The notes beneath the pieces are model-generated. The model had not been told where the DNA came from, did no database searches, and worked only from the letters and a program-made list of their open reading frames with translations. A program made the position numbers and the translations under genes. 5,562 bases of DNA from Candidatus Dormiibacterota bacterium (lineage in GTDB: Bacteria; Chloroflexota; Dormibacteria; Aeolococcales; Aeolococcaceae). Shown piece after piece: positions 1-5,533 of the stretch (positions within the stretch are counted from its first letter, which is position 1; every line of letters begins with the position of its first letter). The stretch is taken from NCBI GenBank assembly GCA_955651875.1, contig CATPAP010000231.1, positions 1-5,562 of the forward strand. The letters are read 5' to 3'.

Positions 1-261
1 ACGGCTGAACTGCGCCTCAAGCTGGTCGATCGCTCGCCGCATCGCCACCAGGTCCGACGACAGCGCACCCACGTCTTCCGCGGCAGGATCGGCGTCATCG
101 AAGGCCGCCACCGCCAGCTCGAGCCACCGCGGCCCTTCCCCGGCGCCCTGAAGCGACCCGGCGGCCTCCGCACCAGCACCAGCACCAGCACCAGCACCAG
201 CACCAGCACCAGCACCAGCACCGACACCCACATCCGCCACCGCCGGCCCGCCGTCGACCAC
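1..261 (-). CDS. DUF222 (13E12/HNH-endonuclease type) protein, N-terminal part, runs off the left edge
   Basis: The frame is open from tandem GTG codons (264-262 and 261-259) to base 1, giving 87 residues without a stop; an in-frame TAG lies upstream at 279-277. Residues 14-31 are nine Ala-Gly-type dipeptides. From about residue 46 there is a helical segment starting PRWLELAVAAF, then GALSSDLVAMRRAIDQLEAQ at 65-84. That LRRxIDxLEA-like pattern is typical of the start of DUF222 domains, which in actinobacteria usually precede a C-terminal HNH nuclease motif; the nuclease part would lie outside this window. No Shine-Dalgarno sequence is present. The -10-like TACAAT ends six bases before the second GTG, so the mRNA is probably leaderless and GTG 261 is the preferred start. 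The family assignment rests on a short match and is moderate. The gene follows ydbT by about 50 bp on the same strand but appears to have its own promoter. Confidence 0.6.
   Translation of the reverse strand, partial: MVDGGPAVADVGVGAGAGAGAGAGAGAGAGAEAAGSLQGAGEGPRWLELAVAAFDDADPAAEDVGALSSDLVAMRRAIDQLEAQFSR
175..222. repeat. Hexanucleotide microsatellite (AGCACC)8
   Basis: Eight perfect AGCACC units in tandem, flanked by one imperfect unit on each side (CGCACC at 169-174, GACACC at 223-228). On the minus strand it reads GGTGCT and encodes Gly-Ala dipeptides inside the DUF222-type gene. Because the unit is 6 bp, gain or loss of copies would change protein length without changing the frame. Confidence 0.95.
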
Positions 262-267
262 CACAGA

Positions 268-297
268 ATTGTATACCTACACAGCTCTGTAGCACAA
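268..297 (-). promoter_or_regulatory. Putative promoter of the DUF222-type gene (leaderless)
   Basis: On the minus strand TACAAT (273-268, inside TATACAAT) is a good -10 match and stands out in an otherwise GC-rich stretch. A weak -35 candidate, TTGTGC (297-292), lies 18 bases upstream. Transcription starting six to seven bases after the -10 would begin at about 262-261, on the GTG start codon, which implies a leaderless transcript. The spacer is filled by the 16-bp palindrome at 277-292. No transcription data are available, so this is inferred from motif and position. Confidence 0.5.
277..292. promoter_or_regulatory. 16-bp imperfect palindrome, probable repressor operator
   Basis: CTACACAGCTCTGTAG is symmetric at 14 of 16 positions (CTACA-n-AGCT-n-TGTAG; the mismatches are C282 and C287). 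It lies between the -35 and -10 candidates of the minus-strand promoter, where a bound dimeric regulator would block RNA polymerase. Mycobacterial 13E12/DUF222 genes are known to carry LexA sites in their promoters, but this sequence does not match the actinobacterial SOS consensus (CGAAC-N4-GTTCG), so the regulator is unknown. Confidence 0.5.
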
Positions 298-315
298 CCC
301 CGCCCCCAAGGCCGG

Positions 316-1638
316 CTACCGCCCCCGCCGCCGCGCCTCCCGCGCCCGGTCCGTCAGCTCCCACAGCAGCGCGTCCGCCTCCTCCGCATCCCAGCACACC
401 GCCCGCGCCTGCCACCCCCTGCCGGCGGTGTCGATGTGCACCGTGGCCAGCCGCAGCCAGCGCTGTAGCGGCCCCTGGCGCAGCCGCACGCTCTGCACCT
501 TCTCCAGCGGCACCACCACCACCTGCGGGCGCACCCGCCCGGTCCGGGCCATCGCGTGCCGCCCGAGGTCATGCCAAAAGGCCAGCCAGTGATACGAGAA
601 CGGCGCGCGCACCACCGCCCGGCGCGGCGGCCGCGACCCCGGCGGCGGCACCGGCGACGCCCCCGGGAGCACGCGCTGCAATAGCCACGCCGCGTGCTCA
701 CGCGAGCCCACCGGCAGCAGCGTGCGCGCCAGCTGCGACGACCCCTCCTCGCGCTGCTGGCTGCTCCGCTGCCTGGCCACGTCGACCTCGAGCCGCACCC
801 ACCCGAAGCGCCGCCAGAGCAGCGGCTGCACCCAGCGCACCGCCTGGATGCGCCCGAACGGGATGGTCTCCGTGCGCGTCTGCAGCAGGCCTCGGCTCAG
901 CCGGAGGCCGTCGGCGGCCTCGGCCAGCTGGAAGTCGTACACCGCGTTGAAGCGCCGGAACACCTCGGGTACGACCCCGACAATGGCCGGGATGGCGATC
1001 GACGCCGTCGCCGCGCCGCGGGGCACAAGGAAGCTGGCAACCACGGCCAGCACCGCGATGGCGATCAGCACGTTGACTGGCGCGGTCAGCATGGTCGCGA
1101 ACACAACGCGCGCGTTGTCGATCCGCAGCAGCGGCACCGCCGGTGGTTCCGGTGTCTCCGACGCCAGCCCGTGCGCGAGCGCCAGCAGCATCGCCCGCAC
1201 CCGCTGCGCGTCGCCGGCAGAGAGGTACGCGAGCTTGGTCCGCCCCGTCCCCCGCCCTGCCACCACCACGCGCACCTCCGCGAGGCCGAGCACGCGTGCG
1301 ATCACAGGCGAGATGACGTCGATCGCCTGGATTCGCGACAGCGGAACGCGGATCGACTGCCGCCGGATCAGTCCGGTCTCGATCTGCAGATCGCCGCTGT
1401 GTACCCGCCAGCGCGTCACCAGCCACGACACCACGCCGGCAACGACGCCGAGGCCGAGCAGCACCAGGCTCTCCCACGGGAAGCCGGTGCGCCGCCGCCC
1501 GGTGTCGAACTGCGTGCTGAAGAGCACGAGCACGGCCACCGCGCTGCCGGCGCGCACCACGGGGGACAGCGGGTGGAGCCGGCTCCACTCGGTGTTCATC
1601 GAGCTCACGACGGGTTCGACCGCGGGCTGGGACGCCAT
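316..1638 (-). CDS. ydbT: YdbT-like membrane protein with three bacterial PH (bPH_2) domains
   Basis: The 440-residue protein has hydrophobic segments at about 28-43, 57-76, 179-205 and 210-227, so it should be an integral membrane protein. Three bPH_2 (DUF304) units are visible. Residues 76-155 contain IRVPLSRIQAIDV and RVLGLAEVRV, residues 232-325 contain ETIPFGRIQAVRWVQPL, and residues 347-430 contain VVVPLEKVQSVRLRQGPLQRWLRLATVHIDTA. The repeated P-x-x-(R/K)-(I/V)-Q pattern followed by a (L/F)G-(L/W)-(A/V)-x-V-like strand is the family signature. Length is a little below that of the Bacillus YdbT protein (about 490). ATG 1638 shares its A with the TGA of ydbS (TGATG), so translation is probably coupled; Met14 is an alternative start. 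In Bacillus amyloliquefaciens YdbS/YdbT have been linked to resistance to an antimicrobial compound; the molecular role is not established. The C-terminus ends in an Arg-rich tail. Confidence 0.85.
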   Translation of the reverse strand: MASQPAVEPVVSSMNTEWSRLHPLSPVVRAGSAVAVLVLFSTQFDTGRRRTGFPWESLVLLGLGVVAGVVSWLVTRWRVHSGDLQIETGLIRRQSIRVPLSRIQAIDVISPVIARVLGLAEVRVVVAGRGTGRTKLAYLSAGDAQRVRAMLLALAHGLASETPEPPAVPLLRIDNARVVFATMLTAPVNVLIAIAVLAVVASFLVPRGAATASIAIPAIVGVVPEVFRRFNAVYDFQLAEAADGLRLSRGLLQTRTETIPFGRIQAVRWVQPLLWRRFGWVRLEVDVARQRSSQQREEGSSQLARTLLPVGSREHAAWLLQRVLPGASPVPPPGSRPPRRAVVRAPFSYHWLAFWHDLGRHAMARTGRVRPQVVVVPLEKVQSVRLRQGPLQRWLRLATVHIDTAGRGWQARAVCWDAEEADALLWELTDRAREARRRGR

Positions 1639-2132
1639 CAGAGCCCGGTCGCCTGGGCTTCGCCGAGCGACGCCAGCCGGTCGCGCAGCCGCTCGGCCTC
1701 GTCCCGGGCGAGTCCGGGGATGCGCGCGTCACTCGCCGCCGCGGCGGTGTGCAGCTGAACGGTCGCCAGCCCGAAGGCGCGATCGATTGGTCCGGCGCTC
1801 ACGTCGATGAACTGCATGCGCCCGTACGGCACCACCGAGACCTGCCGGAAGAGCAGACCGCGGCGCACCACCAGGTCGTCGGCGCGCTCGAGGTAACCCC
1901 AGGAGCGGTACCGCCCACGCAGCAACACCCACAGAAGTGCGAGCACCACCAGCACGGCTGCGGTCACCGGCACCCCCGCCGTCGGCCCGACGGCGACCCA
2001 CGCGGGGATCGCCGCGGCCAGCCCCACGGGCACCCCGATGAGCGACAGCGACACCTGCCGCGCGCTCCACATCCGCGGCGATGGTCGCAGGAAGCCGCCC
2101 GGATCACGAGCTGTCGATGATGCCTGCGTCAC
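1638..2132 (-). CDS. ydbS: YdbS-like membrane protein with one bacterial PH (bPH_2) domain
   Basis: The 164-residue protein has two hydrophobic segments (about 28-48 and 52-71) followed by one bPH_2 domain (about 78-155). The domain shows the family pattern clearly: LVVRRGLLFRQVSVVPYGRM at 87-106, then FIDVSAGPIDRAFGLATVQL, HTA at 128-130, and a closing IPGL plus a DEAERLRDRL helix. The order ydbS then ydbT with a one-base overlap is the usual arrangement of this pair and suggests the two proteins work together in the membrane. The start is GTG 2132; an in-frame TGA at 2150-2148 leaves no earlier option, and Met21 (2072) is the only later one. No good ribosome binding site precedes GTG 2132, and the first nine codons overlap the end of the hydrolase remnant. 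Confidence 0.85.
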   Translation of the reverse strand: MTQASSTARDPGGFLRPSPRMWSARQVSLSLIGVPVGLAAAIPAWVAVGPTAGVPVTAAVLVVLALLWVLLRGRYRSWGYLERADDLVVRRGLLFRQVSVVPYGRMQFIDVSAGPIDRAFGLATVQLHTAAAASDARIPGLARDEAERLRDRLASLGEAQATGL

Positions 2133-2277
2133 GGAGGAAGTCTCGCATCACCGGCTGGGAAAGCTCTGCTTCCCCCACCTGAGGCGAATATCCCGACCTC
2201 TCGAAGATCACCAGCCGCGCGTTGGGGATGCGCTCGGCGATCGCCTCGGACTCGGGTTCCGTTGCTGTCGATGCGCA
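2104..2277 (-). pseudogene. Alpha/beta hydrolase, C-terminal remnant
   Basis: A 57-residue stretch ending in a TGA at 2106-2104 matches the end of alpha/beta hydrolases: EAIAERIPNARLVIFERSGY (residues 11-30), then SPQVGEAELSQPVMRDFL. In intact relatives this reads roughly IPGARLVVFERSGH-xPQxEEPExF, the His being the catalytic one. Here that residue is Tyr (TAT at 2190-2188). Nothing recognisable of the nucleophile elbow or the rest of the fold lies upstream, and less than 100 bp separates the match from the tRNA gene. The fragment cannot be an active hydrolase. Its last nine codons overlap ydbS, suggesting that the hydrolase gene once preceded ydbS in the same operon and was truncated near the tRNA. 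Confidence 0.65.
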
Positions 2278-2368
2278 CTGCCACGGGCTAGCCACTCGTG
2301 GGCCACCCCGCCGACGGCAGCGCCGGCCCGCGTCGCCACCGGACCCGGGGTACCATCGAACGCGCCTT

Positions 2369-2440
2369 TGGGGAGTCGCCAAGTGGTAAGGCACCGGACT
2401 TTGGATCCGGCATTCGAAGGTTCGAATCCTTCCTCCCCAG
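2369..2440 (+). tRNA. tRNA-Gln (anticodon UUG)
   Basis: A complete 72-nt cloverleaf. The acceptor arms are TGGGGAG (2369-2375) and CTCCCCA (2433-2439), with discriminator G2440. The anticodon stem is CCGGA/TCCGG with loop CTTTGGA (2399-2405), placing TTG at 2401-2403. The T arm is GAAGG/CCTTC with loop TTCGAAT, and the D-loop contains AAGTGGTAA. The 3' CCA is not encoded (TTC follows). A TACCAT at 2351-2356 could be the -10 box, with no clear -35. A strong hairpin follows from 2451. The gene looks intact and is flanked by two decayed protein genes. Confidence 0.97.
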
Positions 2441-2450
2441 TTCTCCTTAT

Positions 2451-2471
2451 AGAGGGGCGATGCGCCCCTCT
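2451..2471 (+). terminator. Strong hairpin downstream of tRNA-Gln, likely terminator
   Basis: AGAGGGGCG (2451-2459) pairs perfectly with CGCCCCTCT (2463-2471) around a 3-nt loop, giving a 9-bp GC-rich stem 10 bp after the tRNA. There is no U-tract on either strand, as often seen for terminators in high-GC actinobacteria. It also overlaps the end of the minus-strand frame of the mobA remnant (TAA at 2450-2448), so it could act in both directions. Confidence 0.65.
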
Positions 2472-2478
2472 CGCAGCA

Positions 2479-2491
2479 CCGGCGAAGCCGG
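2479..2491. other. Second small hairpin next to the terminator
   Basis: CCGGC (2479-2483) and GCCGG (2487-2491) form a perfect 5-bp stem with a GAA loop, eight bases beyond the larger hairpin. It may reinforce termination. In GC-rich DNA a stem this short can arise by chance. Confidence 0.35.
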
Positions 2492-3081
2492 CGAGCCCAC
2501 TCCCCAATCAAGCGCGATGATCGCGCCGGGCTCGTGTGCGCTCGCGATGAGCTCGCTAACGCGTAGCGCCTCGATGTGGGAGGAGTCGCGCCACCAGGCC
2601 GCGCAGCGACCTGTCCTCGCCGGCAATCGCCACCTCACACGCGCCCGCAGCGGATCGAGCGTAGACGGCGTGCAGCGGCTCGGGGCCGTGTTCGCTGAGC
2701 GGCACCGCAGCCGCGTGGCCGGCGCAACGCGTTGCCAAGAGTGCGATCAGCGCGGGATCGACCCAGGGCATATCCACAGCGACTGTGGCGACCAGTTCGT
2801 GTGGCGATGTGCGCAGGGCCGCAAGCACCCCGGCGATGGGGCCGGCGTCTGGAGCGGCGTCATCAATGGCAACGCACCCCCGCATCCCGACGTCGCGATC
2901 CCGTAGGCGCGGAGCGGGCCGGCCCGGCGAGCACAGGTGCCTCGTCCTCGCCCAGCTGTCCCATCTCGGCTGCTTCACCATCCGCAGCGTCGTCGACGGC
3001 CATCCTCTGCAGCGCGGTGGAGAGCCAGACCCCGGGTCCCACACCATCCCATCGACGCCGTCGTGGAAGGGCACTCAGCAC

Positions 3082-3426
3082 ATGAAGATCGCCTTCGGCG
3101 ACGACAGCTGTTCCACCACCGCCGACGCCACGCTGGGACTGGTGGTTACCAAAGGTCAGGTGTCCGGCACCGCCCGAGGTTCCTGGCTCTACGTCCGCAC
3201 AAGCTGCGGGATCGGCACGCAACAAGGCCCGGCGGAGACAGTGCCCATCACCGGGACGATGTCCAACAGTCAGTTCCAGCTCATCATCGCGCTCGACTTT
3301 CCGGGATTGCAGCTGCCGGTGACTGTACCGCTGACATCTCCGAAGACCGCCCACGCGCAGAACACCGACCAGCTGCCGGCGCAAACGCGGACCTACACCA
3401 TCGACCTCACCTGCGCCAACTGCTAG
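3082..3426 (+). CDS. Hypothetical small beta-rich protein with four Cys
   Basis: The 114-residue frame is open from ATG 3082 to TAG 3424-3426. GGAAGGG (3065-3071) lies ten bases before the ATG and could be the ribosome binding site. I do not recognise the family. The sequence alternates hydrophobic and small or polar residues (GLVVTKGQVSGTARG, TVPITGTMSNSQFQLIIAL, LPVTVPLTSP), as in an all-beta domain. Cys at 10, 42, 111 and 114, the last two in a terminal CANC, suggest disulfides and thus export, but no signal peptide follows this ATG. The frame stays open upstream, and the preceding codons (WKGTQH) fit a first beta strand. The present start may therefore be inside a protein that has lost its N-terminal part at the junction with the mobA remnant. 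Confidence 0.5.
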   Translation: MKIAFGDDSCSTTADATLGLVVTKGQVSGTARGSWLYVRTSCGIGTQQGPAETVPITGTMSNSQFQLIIALDFPGLQLPVTVPLTSPKTAHAQNTDQLPAQTRTYTIDLTCANC

Positions 3427-3512
3427 ACGCGGACGTGGCGGGGATGGAGGCTGCTCGTCCAGGATTTGCAGTTACGCTTAGGGCGATCAAACGTGCAACG
3501 GTGAGGGGTCCC

Positions 3513-3704
3513 ATGCTAGACGAGCTCGACGACACGACAGCGGCAGAGATTGGTCATGCGCTGATGCGCTGGCTAGTCGACGACGATCCGGCCGGCCTGG
3601 CACGTTTCGTGCCGGACCTCGACCCCGGAGTGGTTGACGATGCCCGGGCGGCACGCATCGGGAACGTGCTCGTCGACCTTCTGAAGCACCTCAACGTTGC
3701 CTGA
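3513..3704 (+). CDS. Small acidic helical protein (63 aa), unknown function
   Basis: ATG 3513 is preceded by GAGGGG (3503-3508), a good ribosome binding site at slightly short spacing. TACGCT at 3473-3478 is a possible -10 box. The protein starts MLDELDDTTAAEIGHALMRW, is rich in Asp in its first half, and ends in an amphipathic helix (ARIGNVLVDLLKHL). It has no Cys, signal peptide or membrane segment, and I do not recognise a family. Its stop lies 18 bases before the start of the ferritin-like gene, which has its own ribosome binding site, so the two are probably co-transcribed and may be functionally linked. Codon use is similar to that of the neighbouring genes. Confidence 0.6.
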   Translation: MLDELDDTTAAEIGHALMRWLVDDDPAGLARFVPDLDPGVVDDARAARIGNVLVDLLKHLNVA

Positions 3705-3722
3705 GATCGAGGGCTTCGCCGT

Positions 3723-5029
3723 ATGGCGGTAGGCTGGGCGCCGGACCGGAAGGCAGGGGAGCCGCCGCTGCGCGTCGAGAGCCGGGAGGAACTGGTCTAC
3801 CTGCTCGGCGAGGCCTGCGAGTTGGAGCACGGATTGCTTTGCCAGTATCTCTACGCGCAGTTCTCCTTGAAGCGCAGCGTCGACGAGGGCGTGACACCGG
3901 ACCAACTCGCGCGGATCCAGACGTGGGAAAAAACCATCATCGACATCAGCAAGCAGGAGATGCTGCATCTTGCGCTGGCCACCAACATCCTGACGGCGCT
4001 CGGCGCCGCACCGCATTTCGACCGCCCAATTTCCCGATCCTCTCTCGCTGGTACCCCCCCGACGTTCAGATCGCGCTGCTTGCTTTCGGGGAGCGGGCGT
4101 TACGCCACTTCATGTACATGGAAAGGCCGGAGGGCATGCCGCTCGAAGATGCGGAGGGGTTTACCCCGATCGATACCATGCAGGCCCGGTCCGCCGCCGA
4201 CGCGCAGTTGACCGCCGGCCCTGAGGAATGGCACACCGTCGGTCATCTTTACCGAGGTATCGACGCAGGGCTCGCCCACCTCGTCGAGCTTCATGGCCAC
4301 GCCGACGTGTTCATCGGACCTCCGGAGGCGCAGGCGACAACGCAGGTCTTCGAGTGGTCCGACCTGATCGCGGTGACCGATCTGGCTTCGGCCAGGCAGG
4401 CGATCGAAGTCATCGTCGAGCAGGGTGAGGGGGCGCGCGGGGACTGGGTGAACTCTCACTTCGGCAGGTTCGTGGGCATTCTCGAGGACTACCTCGCGGT
4501 CCGCGCCACCGACCCAACGTTCGAGCCGGCCCGCCCGGTGCTGTCCGCATATCTGCGCCGGCCACCGGATGTCGCTGAGGCGACGGTGATCGAGGATTCG
4601 CTGACGCGTCGTGTAGCCGACCTCTTCAATGCCGTCTACGAAGTCATCTTGCAGTTGCAGAGCCGCTACTTCGTCCACCATGGAGAGACGCCGGAGGAGG
4701 TCGAAACTCTGGCCAGGACGGTGAAGCATCTGATGAATTGGGTGATGCGACAGCTCGGACCGGTGCTGACGTCGCTTCCGGTCGGCCCGGCGTGTCCCGG
4801 ACGGACCACCGGGCCCTGCTTCGAGATGGTGCACGCACCCTTCTTCGTACTCCCGCATCGGGGCGCCGCTTGGAAGGTGTTGCGGGAGCGGCTCGACAGT
4901 TTGGCGACGGTCGCGGAGCAACTTTCCGAGCAGCCAGGACTGAGCGAGTTGAGCGACATGGCGAACAACTTTCGCGGCTTTGCCGGCGACCTCGGCAAGC
5001 ATCTTGAGGCCAGAGCTGGCGGCACCTAG
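3723..5029 (+). CDS. Ferritin-like protein (VioB/RebD-type, PF12902), broken by one frameshift near 4028
   Basis: Restoring one base near 4028 gives a continuous protein of about 435 residues. Residues 19-102 (bases 3723-4028) contain ESREELVYLLGEACELEHGL and later KQEMLHLALATNIL, the ferritin-like helices with Glu35 and the E79-x-x-H82 metal-binding pattern. After GAAPHFDRP the sequence continues in the -1 frame with NFPILSRWYPPDVQIALLAF, RHFMYMERPEG, WHTVGHLYRGI, IEVIVEQGEG and SHFGRF, all in the order expected for the family. The C-terminal part has LPVGPACPGRTTGP and LPHRGAAWKVLRERL, as in stand-alone actinobacterial members. Related domains occur in VioB and RebD, which couple indole-pyruvate imine units, but stand-alone members have no assigned reaction; an iron-dependent oxidase is the reasonable guess. 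GAGGG (3709-3713) lies nine bases before ATG 3723. As it stands, translation stops at 4211 after 162 residues. Confidence 0.8.
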
Positions 5030-5030
5030 T

Positions 5031-5050
5031 CGGGGCATCGAACTTCCCCG
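5031..5050. terminator. Weak hairpin between convergent genes
   Basis: CGGGG (5031-5035) and CCCCG (5046-5050) can pair across a 10-nt loop in the 36-bp gap between the two converging stop codons. A short stem with a long loop and no U-tract makes this only a candidate bidirectional terminator. Confidence 0.3.
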
Positions 5051-5065
5051 CTTGCGTGTGAAGTC

Positions 5066-5533
5066 TCAGGCTTGTCGGTCGGCCTCGGCGACTGCTCTGA
5101 TGCTCGCCAGGTGCTCCTCGACGTGGGCGATGGCAATCTCTGCGACCTCTGCGGCCAGAGTCCGTTCTCCCCCGAAGTCCACTTCGCCAGCAAGGTGATG
5201 CTCGGTCAGGGTCCGCATCGCCGAGGCGAGAATTTCGCCGTTGCTGTTGAGCAACTCGACGACCTCGTCGGGGGTCGCCACCACCCCAAGCGCAGCCTGC
5301 TCGGCGTTCAAGGCATGGATAGGGCCAACGACAATTGGCTCCCCTGCTGCCATGGCGCGCATCCAACCCGTCATCGCTGGGTACCAAAGACCGATGTGCC
5401 GGGCTGCAACGCCTACTGGCCATCCTTCGGCCAGCGTGACCGCCTCCCAATGACGCCGAGCCGCATGACCAATGTAGTCAATCGCCGCTTGGTTGGCGAG
5501 CTCGAGACGATCAGCAACTTCAGAACCGGTCAT
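5066..5533 (-). CDS. DinB-fold protein (mycothiol-dependent transferase/isomerase-like)
   Basis: The 155-residue protein is predicted to be all-helical. It has GWPVGVAARHIGLW at 37-50, the region where DinB/MDMPI proteins carry their first metal-binding His (His46), and AHVEEHLASI at 136-145, an HxxxH helix giving His137 and His141. These three would form the usual metal triad. Family members are thiol-dependent transferases, maleylpyruvate isomerases or damage-inducible proteins of unknown reaction; the substrate cannot be predicted here. Length is typical for a single DinB domain without the extra C-terminal domain of MDMPI. The start is ATG 5533, with GGAG (5547-5544) ten bases upstream. 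The gene converges on the ferritin-like gene and ends 36 bp from it, so it is not in the same operon. Confidence 0.7.
   Translation of the reverse strand: MTGSEVADRLELANQAAIDYIGHAARRHWEAVTLAEGWPVGVAARHIGLWYPAMTGWMRAMAAGEPIVVGPIHALNAEQAALGVVATPDEVVELLNSNGEILASAMRTLTEHHLAGEVDFGGERTLAAEVAEIAIAHVEEHLASIRAVAEADRQA

Larger units (their letters stand above)
2448..2900 (-). pseudogene. mobA: MobA (molybdenum cofactor guanylyltransferase) remnant, frameshifted
   Basis: On the minus strand one frame from about 2876 to 2556 reads like the central and C-terminal part of MobA, the enzyme that attaches GMP to molybdopterin. It contains AIDDAAPDAGPIAGVLAALR, then VAVDMPWVDPALIALL with the Asp of the metal-binding VxxDMP motif, then PEPLHAVYARSA and EDRSLRGLVARL. 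After ARLL this frame stops (TAG at 2558-2556). A second frame continues from about 2580 with HIEALRVSELIASAHEPG to TAA 2450-2448; dropping one C from the CCC near 2578-2582 would join them. Upstream, the N-terminal GGxSxRMGxDK loop is not found in any single frame. Another frame between about 3010 and 2905 (LGEDEAPVLAGPARSAP) may be a further piece, which would need a second frame change. Enzyme function is most likely lost. Confidence 0.65.

Noticed and set aside
169..228. AGCACC repeats as a CRISPR array
   Set aside because: The units are 6 bp with no spacers, so this is a simple tandem repeat.
95..415. Minus-strand frame with a run of Cys-Trp repeats that could look like a novel metal-binding protein
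   Set aside because: It is the AGCACC microsatellite read in the wrong frame; it overlaps the end of ydbT, and the adjacent frame gives the DUF222-like sequence.
694..1810. Long plus-strand open frames (about 354 and 362 codons) opposite ydbT and ydbS
   Set aside because: They are antisense shadows in GC-rich DNA, with Arg/His/Pro-rich composition and no domain pattern, while the minus-strand frames match a known protein pair.
2208..2520. Several open frames across the tRNA region on both strands
   Set aside because: They read through the tRNA-Gln cloverleaf, which is structural RNA; only the hydrolase tail to the left has protein similarity.
2785..3081. Plus-strand frame upstream of ATG 3082 as a true N-terminal extension from 2785
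   Set aside because: Most of it is antisense to the mobA remnant and has random-looking composition; only the last few codons before 3082 could belong to the protein.
4021..4036. Programmed -1 frameshifting in the ferritin-like gene
   Set aside because: CGC CCA ATT does not allow tandem tRNA slippage as in known heptamers, no stimulatory structure stands out, and I know of no recoding in this family; a one-base deletion or sequencing error is simpler.
4100..5038. Minus-strand open frame of 312 codons opposite the ferritin-like gene
   Set aside because: Composition is Arg/His-rich without domain signals, and the plus strand carries the conserved ferritin-like sequence over its whole length.
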